Shown: positions 1 to 7,049, numbered from the stretch's first letter. The stretch is DNA of 9,306 nucleotides from an uncultured Cetobacterium sp. (GCA_900766645.1 CAAFWD010000137.1:1-9306), one strand, 5' to 3'. The notes: generated from the letters alone by a model not told the origin. Translations and numbers: made by a program.

Positions 1-917
1 ATTGGGAAATAGCAGGAGTAATACAAGAAAAAGCATTTCCAACATATTCAGAAGGATTTCCTCAAGAAACAATAGAAGCTTTTGAAAAAGCAACTGGAAG
101 AAAAGTATTATGTAATTTACCTTATTCAGGAACAGAAGTTTTAGATATCTATGGAGAGGAGCAATTAGAAACAGGAGCTTGGATAGTTTATACATCAGCT
201 GATCCAGTATTTCAAATTGCTGCCAATGAGGAACTGATTTCATTAGATGAGTTATATTCAGCTTGTAAAAAAGCTTTAGAAATATGTAATGAGTTATCTC
301 CAGTAGCGAGAGTTATAGCAAGACCGTATTTAGGAAAGAAAAAAGGTGAATTTTATAGAACTTCAAATAGGCATGACTATTCTGTAAAACCACCAAAAGA
401 AACAATGCTAGATAGAATAAAAAATGCAGGTTTAGATGTAATTGGAGTAGGGAAAACAGGCGATATATTTGCTGGAGTGGGAATAACTGAAAATAGAGGA
501 ACTAATAGAGATAATTTGGATGGAATATTAAAAACCATAGAAGAGTTAAAAAAGGATACAAGAGGACTTATATTTACAAATCTTGTTGATTTTGATATGA
601 AATTTGGTCATAGAAGAGATCCTAAAGGATACAAGTTAGCTCTAGAAGAATTCGATTCATATCTTCCTGAAATTATGGAAAACTTAAAAGAGAATGAACT
701 TTTAATTTTAACAGCTGATCATGGATGTGATCCAACATATAAAGGGAGTGATCACACAAGAGAATATGTTCCACTATTAGTTTATGGAAAAAATATAAAT
801 AAAAATATAAATTTAGGAATTCAAAAAGGATTTTCAACAATAGCAGCAACAATTGAAGAGTTACTTTTAGGAAAAACAAACTTAGAAGGAAGTTTTGCCC
901 AGAAGATATTAAAATAA
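1..917 (+). CDS. deoB: Phosphopentomutase DeoB, 5' end outside window
   Basis: Interconverts ribose-1-phosphate or deoxyribose-1-phosphate and the 5-phosphates in cytosolic nucleoside breakdown. It uses two Mn2+ ions and belongs to the alkaline phosphatase superfamily. The frame is open from base 3, giving 304 visible codons. Bases 1-2 (AT) fit the end of a His codon, so the visible protein begins with WEIAG, which in this family follows directly after the phosphorylated-threonine motif DTTTGH. That catalytic motif and roughly 90 N-terminal residues therefore lie just outside. Visible family motifs are the cap-domain stretch ELSPVARVIARP, the segment NLVDFDMKFGHRRDP, and the metal-binding TADHGCDPT and GSDHTREYVP near the C-terminus. 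An internal ATG at 405 is in frame but only marks Met within the protein and is not a start. The gene stops at TAA 915-917, 14 nt before deoD, so the two are co-transcribed. Confidence 0.95.
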   Translation, partial: WEIAGVIQEKAFPTYSEGFPQETIEAFEKATGRKVLCNLPYSGTEVLDIYGEEQLETGAWIVYTSADPVFQIAANEELISLDELYSACKKALEICNELSPVARVIARPYLGKKKGEFYRTSNRHDYSVKPPKETMLDRIKNAGLDVIGVGKTGDIFAGVGITENRGTNRDNLDGILKTIEELKKDTRGLIFTNLVDFDMKFGHRRDPKGYKLALEEFDSYLPEIMENLKENELLILTADHGCDPTYKGSDHTREYVPLLVYGKNINKNINLGIQKGFSTIAATIEELLLGKTNLEGSFAQKILK

Positions 918-931
918 TTTAGGAGGGAATT

Positions 932-1630
932 ATGAGCGTACATATAGGAGCTAAAAAAGGAGAAATAGCAGAGGTAGTATTATTACCAGGGGATCCATTA
1001 AGAGCAAAGTGGATAGCTGAAACATTTTTAGAGGATGTTGTTTGTTATAATGAAGTAAGAGGGATGTATGGATATACAGGGACATATAATGGAAAAAGAA
1101 TATCTGTTCAAGGTACAGGAATGGGAGTTCCATCAATATCTATATATGTTAATGAATTGATAAGAGAATATGGGGTAAAAAAATTAATAAGAGTTGGAAC
1201 AGCAGGTTCATATAGAGAAGATGTTAAAGTGAGAGATGTAATATTAGCAATGTCATCATCTACAACTTCTGGAATGAATAAACTTAGATTTAGTGGTGCA
1301 GACTATGCTCCAACAGCAGATTTTGAATTATTTACCAAAGCAGCAGTAGTAGCTAAAGAAAAAGGAATCAAAGTAAAAGGAGGAAATGTATTAACAGCAG
1401 ATGAATTTTATGGTGATAACTTTGACTCGTATAAAAAATGGGCTGAATTTGGAGTTCTATGTGTGGAGATGGAAACAGCGGCTTTATATACAATAGCAGC
1501 AAAATATAATGCTCAAGCTTTAACAATATTAACAATATCGGATTCTTTAGTAACTGGTGAAGAAACAACTTCTGAAGAAAGACAAACAACATTGAAAGAA
1601 ATGATAGAAATAGCACTGGAGACTGTGTAA
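932..1630 (+). CDS. deoD: Purine nucleoside phosphorylase DeoD
   Basis: Cleaves purine ribo- and deoxyribonucleosides with phosphate to free base plus (deoxy)ribose-1-phosphate, the substrate of DeoB next door. The protein has 232 residues, the normal length of the hexameric trimer-of-dimers (NP-I) type. Known active-site positions of the E. coli enzyme can be read off directly: His4, the phosphate loop PGDPLRAK with Gly20 and Arg24, Arg43, Arg87, and VEME with Glu179-Met180-Glu181. Asp204, the general acid, lies in TISDSLVTGEETT, and Arg217 in EERQTT. Two small differences from E. coli are Thr90 where Ser binds phosphate and Ser in place of the His after Asp204. The overall sequence looks closer to the B. 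subtilis DeoD. The ATG start follows AGGAGGG at 921-927. It is the middle gene of the operon, with a 27-nt gap to cdd. Confidence 0.96.
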   Translation: MSVHIGAKKGEIAEVVLLPGDPLRAKWIAETFLEDVVCYNEVRGMYGYTGTYNGKRISVQGTGMGVPSISIYVNELIREYGVKKLIRVGTAGSYREDVKVRDVILAMSSSTTSGMNKLRFSGADYAPTADFELFTKAAVVAKEKGIKVKGGNVLTADEFYGDNFDSYKKWAEFGVLCVEMETAALYTIAAKYNAQALTILTISDSLVTGEETTSEERQTTLKEMIEIALETV

Positions 1631-1657
1631 AAATTATAGGAAATTAAGGGGAAACAA

Positions 1658-2056
1658 ATGAAATTAGTAGAAAAGGAAATTTTGAATTATATAGATTTAG
1701 CTATAGAAGCTAGAGAAAATGCGTATGCACCATACTCAAACTTTAAAGTAGGAGCAGTTGTTGTTGGAGAAAACGGAGAGATTGTAAAAGGAGCTAATAT
1801 AGAAAATGGATCTTATGGACTTTCTAACTGTGCTGAGCGAAGTGCAATATTTGCTGCTGCAAGTAAAGGACTTAGAGAAATAAAAGTAATCGCAGTTGTT
1901 GCTGATACGACAGGACCAGTAAGTCCATGTGGAGCTTGTAGACAGGTAATAAAGGAATTCGCAACAGATGATACTATAATAATTTTAGGAAATTTAAAAA
2001 AAGAATATAAATTAATGACGATGGAAGAATTATTACCATATGGCTTTGAATTATAA
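1658..2056 (+). CDS. cdd: Cytidine deaminase (short homotetrameric type)
   Basis: Deaminates cytidine and deoxycytidine to uridine and deoxyuridine in pyrimidine salvage. The 132-residue length matches the small tetrameric class. The N-terminal substrate region NAYAPYSNFKVGA is intact. The zinc site is complete: Cys58 and the proton-shuttling Glu60 in NCAER, and Cys91 and Cys94 in PCGACRQ. The ATG start is preceded by AAGGGGA at 1646-1652. As the last gene behind deoB and deoD, it is followed 13 nt later by a strong terminator, which closes the nucleoside operon. Nothing unusual is seen. Confidence 0.96.
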   Translation: MKLVEKEILNYIDLAIEARENAYAPYSNFKVGAVVVGENGEIVKGANIENGSYGLSNCAERSAIFAAASKGLREIKVIAVVADTTGPVSPCGACRQVIKEFATDDTIIILGNLKKEYKLMTMEELLPYGFEL

Positions 2057-2061
2057 AAAAT

Positions 2062-2100
2062 AAAAAAGGCTGCACTTTATTTAAAAGGTGCAGTTTTTTT
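2062..2100 (+). terminator. Intrinsic terminator of the deoB-deoD-cdd operon
   Basis: The arms CTGCAC (2070-2075) and GTGCAG (2088-2093) pair perfectly. Three further pairs (T-G, T-A, T-A) extend the stem inward and leave a loop of about 6 nt. The stem is preceded by an A-run and followed by seven Ts (2094-2100), which makes it a standard rho-independent terminator. The A-run could also make it weakly active on the other strand, but no minus-strand gene ends here. Confidence 0.92.
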
Positions 2101-2112
2101 ATTGAATTATAG

Positions 2113-2141
2113 TTGACAAAGTATCTAGTATATTTTACTAT
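2113..2141 (+). promoter_or_regulatory. Promoter of the gntR gene
   Basis: TTGACA (2113-2118), a perfect -35 box, is followed after 17 nt by TACTAT (2136-2141), which matches the -10 consensus at 4 of 6 positions in an AT-rich setting. Transcription would start near 2148, giving an untranslated leader of about 36 nt before the ATG at 2184. The promoter sits directly after the upstream terminator, so the regulator has its own transcription unit. Confidence 0.75.
2126..2140. promoter_or_regulatory. Candidate operator over the gntR -10 box
   Basis: A perfect inverted repeat, TAGTA-N5-TACTA, overlaps the spacer and -10 box of the gntR promoter. It has the TNGT...ACNA half-site pattern known for FCD-type GntR regulators, although the spacing between half-sites (7 nt) is longer than the usual 0-3. 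Position and symmetry suggest autorepression. This is inference, because short AT-rich inverted repeats also arise by chance. Confidence 0.35.
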
Positions 2142-2183
2142 AAATTATATCAAATAAACTTGGATATTAAGGGGAGAAAAACA

Positions 2184-2894
2184 ATGTCGAGAGAAAATAG
2201 TAATGCAGCATATGCATACAAAATATTAAAAAGAAATATATTTGAATTAAATTTAAAACCAGGAAGTGAGCTAAGTGAAAAAGTAATTGGTGAAAGATTA
2301 GGAATGAGTAGAACTCCTATTAGAGAAGCATTGATACTTTTGAAACACGATCAGTTAATTGAAAGCATTCCACAAAAAGGAACTTTTGTAACAAAGATAA
2401 GTGCACAAAAAGTTTTAGAAGCTAAGGTATTAAGAGTAGCTTTAGAAACGGCTGCTTTTGAAAGAGTTATTGAAAAGTTAGATGCTGAATTTATAGAAGA
2501 TTTAAGAACAAATATAAAAATGCAAAGAGTTTACTGTGAGGGAAATAGAAATTATTTAGAGTTCCATAAAATGGATAATGATTTTCATAAAATGATTTTT
2601 AATAAAGCGGGAATTCCAGGACTTTGGGAACTAGCTGTTAATGGAACAGGACATTACCAAAGAGTAAGAGTTTTAAATGCAAAAAATAAAACAAGTGACT
2701 TATCGGTAGTTCAAGAACATGAAGAGATATTAAAAGCGTTAGAGAATAAAGATATAGAAAAATTGAGAGGGATGCTAGAGCATCATCTAGGAAGAACCTT
2801 ATTAAAACTTAAGAAATTAGAGGCTGAAAATCCAGAGTATTTCGAGAAAACGATTGAAAGTGCTCAAGATGAAAACTTTATTCTTTTAAAATAA
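2184..2894 (+). CDS. GntR-family transcriptional regulator, FCD subfamily
   Basis: A cytosolic DNA-binding regulator of 236 residues. An N-terminal winged helix-turn-helix (about residues 5-72) carries the family hallmark SRTPIREAL (42-50) and the wing QKGTFVTKI (64-72). The all-helical FCD ligand domain follows (about 76-215). Its usual metal ligands can be recognised: Asp131 and His135 in DNDFHKM, His179 in QEHEE, and His200 or His201 in EHHLGRTL. Such proteins normally sense small carboxylic acids or sugar acids. The longest open frame begins at a TTG at 2160, but AAGGGGAG at 2169-2176 lies inside that extension and is spaced 7 nt from the ATG at 2184, so I chose the ATG. The gene has its own promoter and lies directly upstream of aspA in the same direction. 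Control of aspA, with aspartate or another C4 acid as effector, is the obvious hypothesis, but nothing in the protein names the ligand. Confidence 0.9.
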   Translation: MSRENSNAAYAYKILKRNIFELNLKPGSELSEKVIGERLGMSRTPIREALILLKHDQLIESIPQKGTFVTKISAQKVLEAKVLRVALETAAFERVIEKLDAEFIEDLRTNIKMQRVYCEGNRNYLEFHKMDNDFHKMIFNKAGIPGLWELAVNGTGHYQRVRVLNAKNKTSDLSVVQEHEEILKALENKDIEKLRGMLEHHLGRTLLKLKKLEAENPEYFEKTIESAQDENFILLK

Positions 2895-2903
2895 AATAAA
2901 AAC

Positions 2904-2931
2904 TTGACTTTTGGAAAAAAAACAGTATACT
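2904..2931 (+). promoter_or_regulatory. Promoter of aspA
   Basis: TTGACT (2904-2909) lies 16 nt before TATACT (2926-2931), giving 5 of 6 consensus matches in each box. Transcription would begin near 2938, leaving a leader of roughly 138 nt. No terminator hairpin separates gntR from this promoter, so read-through from gntR is also possible. Confidence 0.7.
2924..2931. promoter_or_regulatory. Palindrome over the aspA -10 box, candidate GntR operator
   Basis: The perfect 8-bp palindrome AGTATACT covers the -10 box of the aspA promoter. AGTATA also occurs in the inverted repeat at the gntR promoter (2127-2132), so one regulator could bind both. The site is short and the link is inferred from position and shared core only. 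Confidence 0.3.
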
Positions 2932-3075
2932 TAGAACATAAGTTAACATATGACCTATTAAAGAACGAAATGTTTATTTTCAAAAAAGAATAAAATAAAA
3001 ATTTTCTTTTAAAGTAAATATAATTTTCAAATTTAAATAAAAATATGAAATTTTTTCAAAAGGAAGGTGGAGTTT
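2932..3075 (+). other. AT-rich untranslated leader of aspA
   Basis: About 140 nt between the predicted transcription start and the aspA start codon, almost entirely A and T apart from the ribosome binding site. Only tiny open frames of 3-7 codons without good binding sites are present. I see no long stable hairpin, terminator-like structure or known riboswitch motif. It may simply be a long 5' untranslated region or hold further regulator sites. Confidence 0.45.
3061..3070 (+). promoter_or_regulatory. Ribosome binding site that fixes the aspA start
   Basis: AGGAAGGTGG ends 5 nt before the GTG at 3076. The in-frame GTG at 3067 lies inside this site and so cannot be the start it serves. Confidence 0.75.
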
Positions 3076-4494
3076 GTGGTGAAATATAGAATAGAAAGCG
3101 ACTCAATAGGAGCTTTAGAAGTACCAGTAGATGCATATTATGGAGTTCAATCATTAAGAGGAAAGAATAATTTTCATATAACAGGATATAGATTAGGAGA
3201 TTCGTTTATTAAGGCTTTAGCATATGTAAAAAAAGCTTCAGCTATAGCAAACTTAGAAGCTGGAGTTTTAGAAAAGGATGTAGTAGAAGCAATAGTAAAG
3301 GCATCTGAAGAGATTATATCAGGTGGATTTATGGATCAATTTATAACAGATGTTATCCAAGGTGGTGCAGGGACATCTATGAATATGAATATAAATGAAG
3401 TGATAGCAAATAGAGGTGGAGAGCTTTTAGGTGGAGAGTTAGGGAAATATGACAAAGTTCATCCAAATGATCATGTGAACTATGGGCAATCAACAAACGA
3501 TGTTATTCCAACGGCAGGAAAGTTAGCGTTACAAATGATGTCAAAAGAGCTGCTAGAGACTTTAGAAAGACTTTATGAAACTTTAATAAAAAAGAGTGTT
3601 GAGTTTGATAATGTAATAAAAATGGGAAGAACACATCTTCAAGATGCAGTGCCTATAAGATTAGGTCAAGAGTTTAAAGCTTATGCTCAGCCAATAGCAA
3701 GAGATATTAAGAGAATAAAGTTAGCTTTAGATGATTTAAAAACTGTAAATATGGGAGCTACAGCAGTCGGAACAGGGATAAATGCAGATACGAAATATGT
3801 AGAAGACGTAGTTAGAATACTATCAGAAGTTAGTGGAATTGATTTTGTTCAAGCTGAAGATTTAGTTGATGGAACAAGAAACTTAGATTCATTTGTATGG
3901 CTATCATCAGCTTTAAAAGTGGCAGCTGTAAATTTATCAAAAATGGCAAATGATTTAAGACTAATGGCATCAGGACCAAAAACAGGATTAGCAGAAATTA
4001 ATCTTCCACAACAGCAACCAGGATCGTCAATAATGCCAGGGAAAGTAAACCCAGTAATTCCGGAGGTTATGAACCAAGTATGCTTCCAAATTTTTGGAAA
4101 TGACCAAACTGTTGTAAAAGCAGCAGAAGCTGGACAATTGGAGTTAAATGTATTTGAACCAGTTTTATTCTTTAATTTATTCCAATCAATAGAAATAATG
4201 AAGAATGGGGTAAATACATTAATAGATAATTGTTTAATAGGAATAACAGCTAATAAAGAAAGATGTCAAGAGTTAGTGGATAAAAGTGTTGGAACAATAA
4301 CAGCTTTAAATCCACACATAGGATATAAAAATGCAGCTGAAATTGCAAAAACATCAATTAAAACTGGAAGATCAGTAGTGGAGTTAGTTTTAGAAAAGAA
4401 GTTACTAACTAAAGATGAACTAGATATTATTTTAAATCCATTTGAAATGACAAAACCAGGAATTCCAGGAAAAAGTCTTTTAAAAAATAGATAA
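3076..4494 (+). CDS. aspA: Aspartate ammonia-lyase (aspartase)
   Basis: Reversibly deaminates L-aspartate to fumarate and ammonia. It is a cytosolic homotetramer of the fumarase/aspartase superfamily. The 472-residue protein aligns by eye along its whole length with E. coli AspA: RIESDSIGALEVPVDAYYG at the N-terminus, QGGAGTSMNMN (about 95-105), HPNDHVNYGQSTND, and MGRTHLQDAVP. The mobile active-site loop PGSSIMPGKVNPV (about 315-327) includes Ser318, the catalytic base position of the characterised Bacillus enzyme. QGGAGTS and KVNPV favour aspartase over fumarase C, which usually has QTGSGT and KVNPT. The start is GTG 3076, 5-6 nt behind the ribosome binding site. GTG 3079 is possible, and GTG 3067 is rejected because it lies within the site. 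The gene is monocistronic, with its own promoter behind gntR and a terminator 7 nt after the stop. In an anaerobe it could feed fumarate reduction. Confidence 0.92.
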   Translation: MVKYRIESDSIGALEVPVDAYYGVQSLRGKNNFHITGYRLGDSFIKALAYVKKASAIANLEAGVLEKDVVEAIVKASEEIISGGFMDQFITDVIQGGAGTSMNMNINEVIANRGGELLGGELGKYDKVHPNDHVNYGQSTNDVIPTAGKLALQMMSKELLETLERLYETLIKKSVEFDNVIKMGRTHLQDAVPIRLGQEFKAYAQPIARDIKRIKLALDDLKTVNMGATAVGTGINADTKYVEDVVRILSEVSGIDFVQAEDLVDGTRNLDSFVWLSSALKVAAVNLSKMANDLRLMASGPKTGLAEINLPQQQPGSSIMPGKVNPVIPEVMNQVCFQIFGNDQTVVKAAEAGQLELNVFEPVLFFNLFQSIEIMKNGVNTLIDNCLIGITANKERCQELVDKSVGTITALNPHIGYKNAAEIAKTSIKTGRSVVELVLEKKLLTKDELDIILNPFEMTKPGIPGKSLLKNR

Positions 4495-4530
4495 AAATAA
4501 AGAGGTTGATTAATCAACCTCTTTTTATTT
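4495..4530. terminator. Bidirectional terminator between aspA and bioD
   Basis: The 9-nt arms AGAGGTTGA (4501-4509) and TCAACCTCT (4514-4522) pair perfectly around a TTAA loop. The plus strand continues with a T-rich run from 4522, interrupted by one A. The minus strand continues with TTTATTTTTAT, complementary to 4490-4500. The element therefore ends transcription of aspA from the left and of bioD from the right. The bioD stop codon (4525-4527) lies 2 nt from the stem. Confidence 0.92.
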
Positions 4531-5190
4531 TAAAAATTTTTTAATTTCAATATCTGAAATAATTTTCTGATCATCATAAATTTTTAAATAATTTTTAATT
4601 TTAGAAAGATCTAAAATAGTTTTTACATTATCATTTTTATAAAAAGTATCAGAATAATTATTAAAAATTAAACCTTGTATTTTAATATTTTTGGACTTTA
4701 AAAACTCAATTGTAAGCATCGTGTGATTTATTGTTCCAATCTTTAAAGAGCAAACTAAAATAACTGGGATATTTAAATCTTTAATTAGATCAAACATATG
4801 GTATTTTTCTCTTATAATAGGGACAAAAATTCCACCAGCAGCCTCAACAATAGTGGTAGAATAGTTTTTTTTCATATTATTCCAATGGTCTATAATATTT
4901 TGAGGATTTATTAGGATTTTTTCCATTTCAGAAGCTAAATGTGGAGATAAAGGGTTTTTAAAAAGATATGTAGTCATATCATCTTTAAGATCTATCTCAC
5001 AGAAATCACAAAGAAATTTTGGATCTAATGGAATAAAATTATCCTCTACTTCACATCCAGTTTGTATTGGTTTATAATAGCCTATATTTTCAGGAAGTAA
5101 AGATTTAAAAAGAAGAGCTGAAATATAAGTTTTTCCAATATCAGTATCAGTCCCGATAATAAAATATCCATCTTTTAAATTATTTGTCAA
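4525..5190 (-). CDS. bioD: Dethiobiotin synthetase BioD
   Basis: ATP-dependent closure of the ureido ring of 7,8-diaminopelargonate with CO2 to give dethiobiotin, the substrate of BioB encoded just upstream. The 221-residue protein is a P-loop dimeric ligase of normal length. The Walker A segment GTDTDIGKT is at 13-21 and the active-site lysine is Lys40 in YYKPIQTG. NPLSPHLAS follows at 79-87. The acidic VEAAGGIFVP is at 115-124, where most relatives have VEGAGG. LKIGTINHTMLT is at 149-160 and the nucleotide-base motif GLIFNNY at 173-179. The TTG start overlaps the last 11 nt of bioB. It is well supported because AAGGAGGG (5206 to 5199) ends 8 nt upstream and there is no ATG nearby. Translation is probably coupled to bioB. 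It is the last gene of the minus-strand operon. Confidence 0.92.
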   Translation of the reverse strand: MTNNLKDGYFIIGTDTDIGKTYISALLFKSLLPENIGYYKPIQTGCEVEDNFIPLDPKFLCDFCEIDLKDDMTTYLFKNPLSPHLASEMEKILINPQNIIDHWNNMKKNYSTTIVEAAGGIFVPIIREKYHMFDLIKDLNIPVILVCSLKIGTINHTMLTIEFLKSKNIKIQGLIFNNYSDTFYKNDNVKTILDLSKIKNYLKIYDDQKIISDIEIKKFLK

Positions 5191-6169
5191 GGGTAAATCC
5201 CTCCTTAAGAACAGTTTTTATATCAGAATCAATAGTGTTTCCAGTAGTTGTCAGAAAATTTCCAGTTAATGCTGAGTTTATACCGCCTTTGAACCCAAGT
5301 ATTTCTAAACCTTTTAGCTGCGCTCTTCCTCCAGCATATCTTAAAAAAGCATCTGGATTTATAAAACGATATATAGCAATAGTTTTAATAATCTCCATAG
5401 GAGGTACTGCTGGATAATTTTCCATGGGAGTACCAGGGATAGGAGTTAAAAAATTTAGTGGGATTGATTTTATATTTAAATTTTTTATTTCAAAAGCCAT
5501 GTTTAAACGATCGATTCTAGATTCACCAAGTCCAAAAATACCTCCGCAGCAAACTTCCATACCAGCTTCTTGGGCTAATTTTATAGTATCAACTCTATCT
5601 TGATAAGAGTGGGTTGTACAAATTTCAGAGTAAAATTCTCTTGAAGTTTCTAGATTATGATGGTATGTTTTAACGCCGACTTTTGCTAATGCATCAGCTG
5701 AATTTTTGTTTAAGAGCCCGTGTGAGGCACAAAGGTGAATATCTGAATTTTTCTTTAAATATTTATAAATCTCTACTACTTCAGTTGTTTCATTATTATT
5801 TAAAAGCCCTCTTCCACTAGTGACTAAAGAAAATCTATGAACCCCTTCTTTTTCAACATCTAAGGCAAGCTCTAAAGCTTTTTCTTTATTTGTTAAAGGA
5901 TATACTGGAGAATTTGTATTAAAATGAGCTGACTGAGCACAGTATTTGCAATTTTCTGAGCATTTTCCCGACTTTGCATTCATAATTGTGCAAAGGTTAA
6001 AAGTATTTCCGCAAAAATGTTCTCTAATTTCATTAGCACATTGAGAAAGAAGTAAAATGTCATCTGTATTTTGATCAATATCCAAATTAATTAAAGAAAG
6101 TGCTTCTTCTTTTGATATAGTTCCACCTTTGATAATTCTATCTTTTATATCTAGTATAAATTGTTTCAA
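5180..6169 (-). CDS. bioB: Biotin synthase BioB (radical SAM)
   Basis: Inserts sulfur into dethiobiotin to make biotin, the last pathway step. With the TTG start used here the protein has 329 residues. The radical-SAM cluster motif CSENCKYC (Cys70, Cys74, Cys77) is intact, followed by AQSAHF. Of the classical auxiliary-cluster ligands of E. coli BioB (Cys97, Cys128, Cys188, Arg260), the last three have counterparts: Cys147 in LCASHG, Cys207 in VCCGGIFGLGE and Arg277 in FLRYAGGRA. The first is Ser114 in HRFSLVTSGRG. Several further cysteines (44, 53, 60, 184, 208) could take part in a different cluster, as reported for so-called type II biotin synthases of anaerobes. An in-frame GTG at 6178 would add three residues, but it lies inside the ribosome binding site, so TTG 6169 is preferred. 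The gene begins about 24 nt after mscS and overlaps bioD. Confidence 0.93.
   Translation of the reverse strand: MKQFILDIKDRIIKGGTISKEEALSLINLDIDQNTDDILLLSQCANEIREHFCGNTFNLCTIMNAKSGKCSENCKYCAQSAHFNTNSPVYPLTNKEKALELALDVEKEGVHRFSLVTSGRGLLNNNETTEVVEIYKYLKKNSDIHLCASHGLLNKNSADALAKVGVKTYHHNLETSREFYSEICTTHSYQDRVDTIKLAQEAGMEVCCGGIFGLGESRIDRLNMAFEIKNLNIKSIPLNFLTPIPGTPMENYPAVPPMEIIKTIAIYRFINPDAFLRYAGGRAQLKGLEILGFKGGINSALTGNFLTTTGNTIDSDIKTVLKEGFTLDK
5199..5206 (-). promoter_or_regulatory. Ribosome binding site within bioB that fixes the bioD TTG start
   Basis: AAGGAGGG on the minus strand, inside the last codons of bioB, is spaced 8 nt from the TTG at 5190. It supports both the unusual start codon and the overlapping arrangement of bioB and bioD. 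Confidence 0.8.
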
Positions 6170-6174
6170 AATAC

Positions 6175-6182
6175 TCACCTCT
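6175..6182 (-). promoter_or_regulatory. Ribosome binding site that fixes the bioB start
   Basis: AGAGGTGA on the minus strand contains the GTG otherwise taken as the start (6178 to 6176). Counting from the end of GAGGTG there are 6 nt to TTG 6169, the same spacing as for the gene at 8248. Confidence 0.65.
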
Positions 6183-6193
6183 AAAGTTTTATT

Positions 6194-7018
6194 TTATTTT
6201 TGATAAATATCAAGTTTGTTGTATGGAATTTCAATTCCTTCTTGATCAAATCTCTCTTTAACAATTTCTTGAAAATCGAAGAAAACATCCCAGTAATTCT
6301 CTTTTTTTGTCCATACTCTCACTGTGAAATCTAAAGAACTAGCATTGTGTTTTCCAAGCCTAACAAAAATATCTCTATTTTGAAGAACTAAAGAGTGAGT
6401 GGTAGCGATTTCTGTTAATATCGTTTTAACTTTTGTTATTTGGGTGTCATAAGATACCGAAAAAGTGAAATCCACTCTTCTTTCTGGATTAGCCCCAGCA
6501 TTAACAATAACTTCAGAAGAAAGTTTACCGTTAGGAACTACTACAAGCTTATTGTCAACAGTATATAAAACTGTGTAAAGGAAAGTGATTCTTTGAACGA
6601 TACCTTCAACTCCACAAGTAACAATATAATCACCTTTTGTAAAATATTGAGAAACTAGTATTTGAATTCCACCGGCAAGGTCAGATAAACTTCCTTTAAG
6701 TGCAAGTCCAACACCGATACCAATAGAACCAATAAGAGCTATAATTGAAGTCATCTCTATTCCAAGAATTTGTATAACATTAAGAATATAGAAGACTAAA
6801 ATACTAATATTAAAAATTGATTCTAAAAAATGAACTAAAAGATCATCGATTTTTTTTAAAGTTAAAAATTTATGAAAACCTTTTATACAGATTTTTTTTA
6901 CTGGTGAATATGTAGCTCCCAGCAAAGCTAATAAAAATAATTTTTTTAAAATTGTTGGTGAATAAAGGGTGAAAGCACCAACAATTTCTTGAAAAATGTT
7001 GTGAAGTGTATTTTCCAC
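6194..7018 (-). CDS. mscS: Small-conductance mechanosensitive channel, MscS family
   Basis: Inner-membrane homoheptameric channel that opens under membrane tension and releases solutes on osmotic downshock. The 274 residues compare with 286 for E. coli MscS. Three hydrophobic segments lie at about 18-40, 65-86 and 89-125. The third is the pore helix, with the Gly/Ala-rich packing pattern GSIGIGVGLALKGSLSDLAGG (98-118) and one Lys where E. coli has Gln. The beta domain follows, with the typical VVVPNGKLSSEVIVN (159-173), and then the cytosolic cage with SSLDFTVRVW (227-236), ending in EIPYNKLDIY. The GTG start follows AAGGAGG (7030 to 7024) by 5 nt. It lies 31 nt downstream of corA with no terminator between, and bioB follows after about 24 nt, so it is the second gene of the operon. 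Confidence 0.93.
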   Translation of the reverse strand: MENTLHNIFQEIVGAFTLYSPTILKKLFLLALLGATYSPVKKICIKGFHKFLTLKKIDDLLVHFLESIFNISILVFYILNVIQILGIEMTSIIALIGSIGIGVGLALKGSLSDLAGGIQILVSQYFTKGDYIVTCGVEGIVQRITFLYTVLYTVDNKLVVVPNGKLSSEVIVNAGANPERRVDFTFSVSYDTQITKVKTILTEIATTHSLVLQNRDIFVRLGKHNASSLDFTVRVWTKKENYWDVFFDFQEIVKERFDQEGIEIPYNKLDIYQK

Positions 7019-7049
7019 AGAAGCCTCCTTGAAATGTGTTGTAAATTAA

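Noticed and set aside
673..1616. Minus-strand open frames inside deoB and deoD (673-879, 951-1136, 1368-1616)
   Set aside because: They lie wholly within strongly supported plus-strand genes. Their Leu/Phe/Ile-rich translations are what the complement of AAA/GAA-rich coding sequence gives, and they have no ribosome binding sites.
2131..2144. The 14-mer TATTTTACTATAAA occurs at 2131-2144 and again at 8135-8148
   Set aside because: Both copies are AT-rich promoter boxes but on opposite transcription strands. A 14-nt match of this composition is not surprising in 9 kb of AT-rich DNA, so I do not call it a shared operator.
4266..4517. Minus-strand open frame over the aspA 3' end
   Set aside because: It is a shadow of the conserved aspartase C-terminus and runs through the bidirectional terminator.
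5184..5417. Plus-strand open frame over the bioB 3' end
   Set aside because: It is antisense to the conserved C-terminal part of biotin synthase and has no family resemblance.
6170..6200. BirA-type operator or own promoter immediately upstream of bioB
   Set aside because: Only about 24 nt separate mscS from bioB and no long interrupted palindrome or -35/-10 pair fits there.
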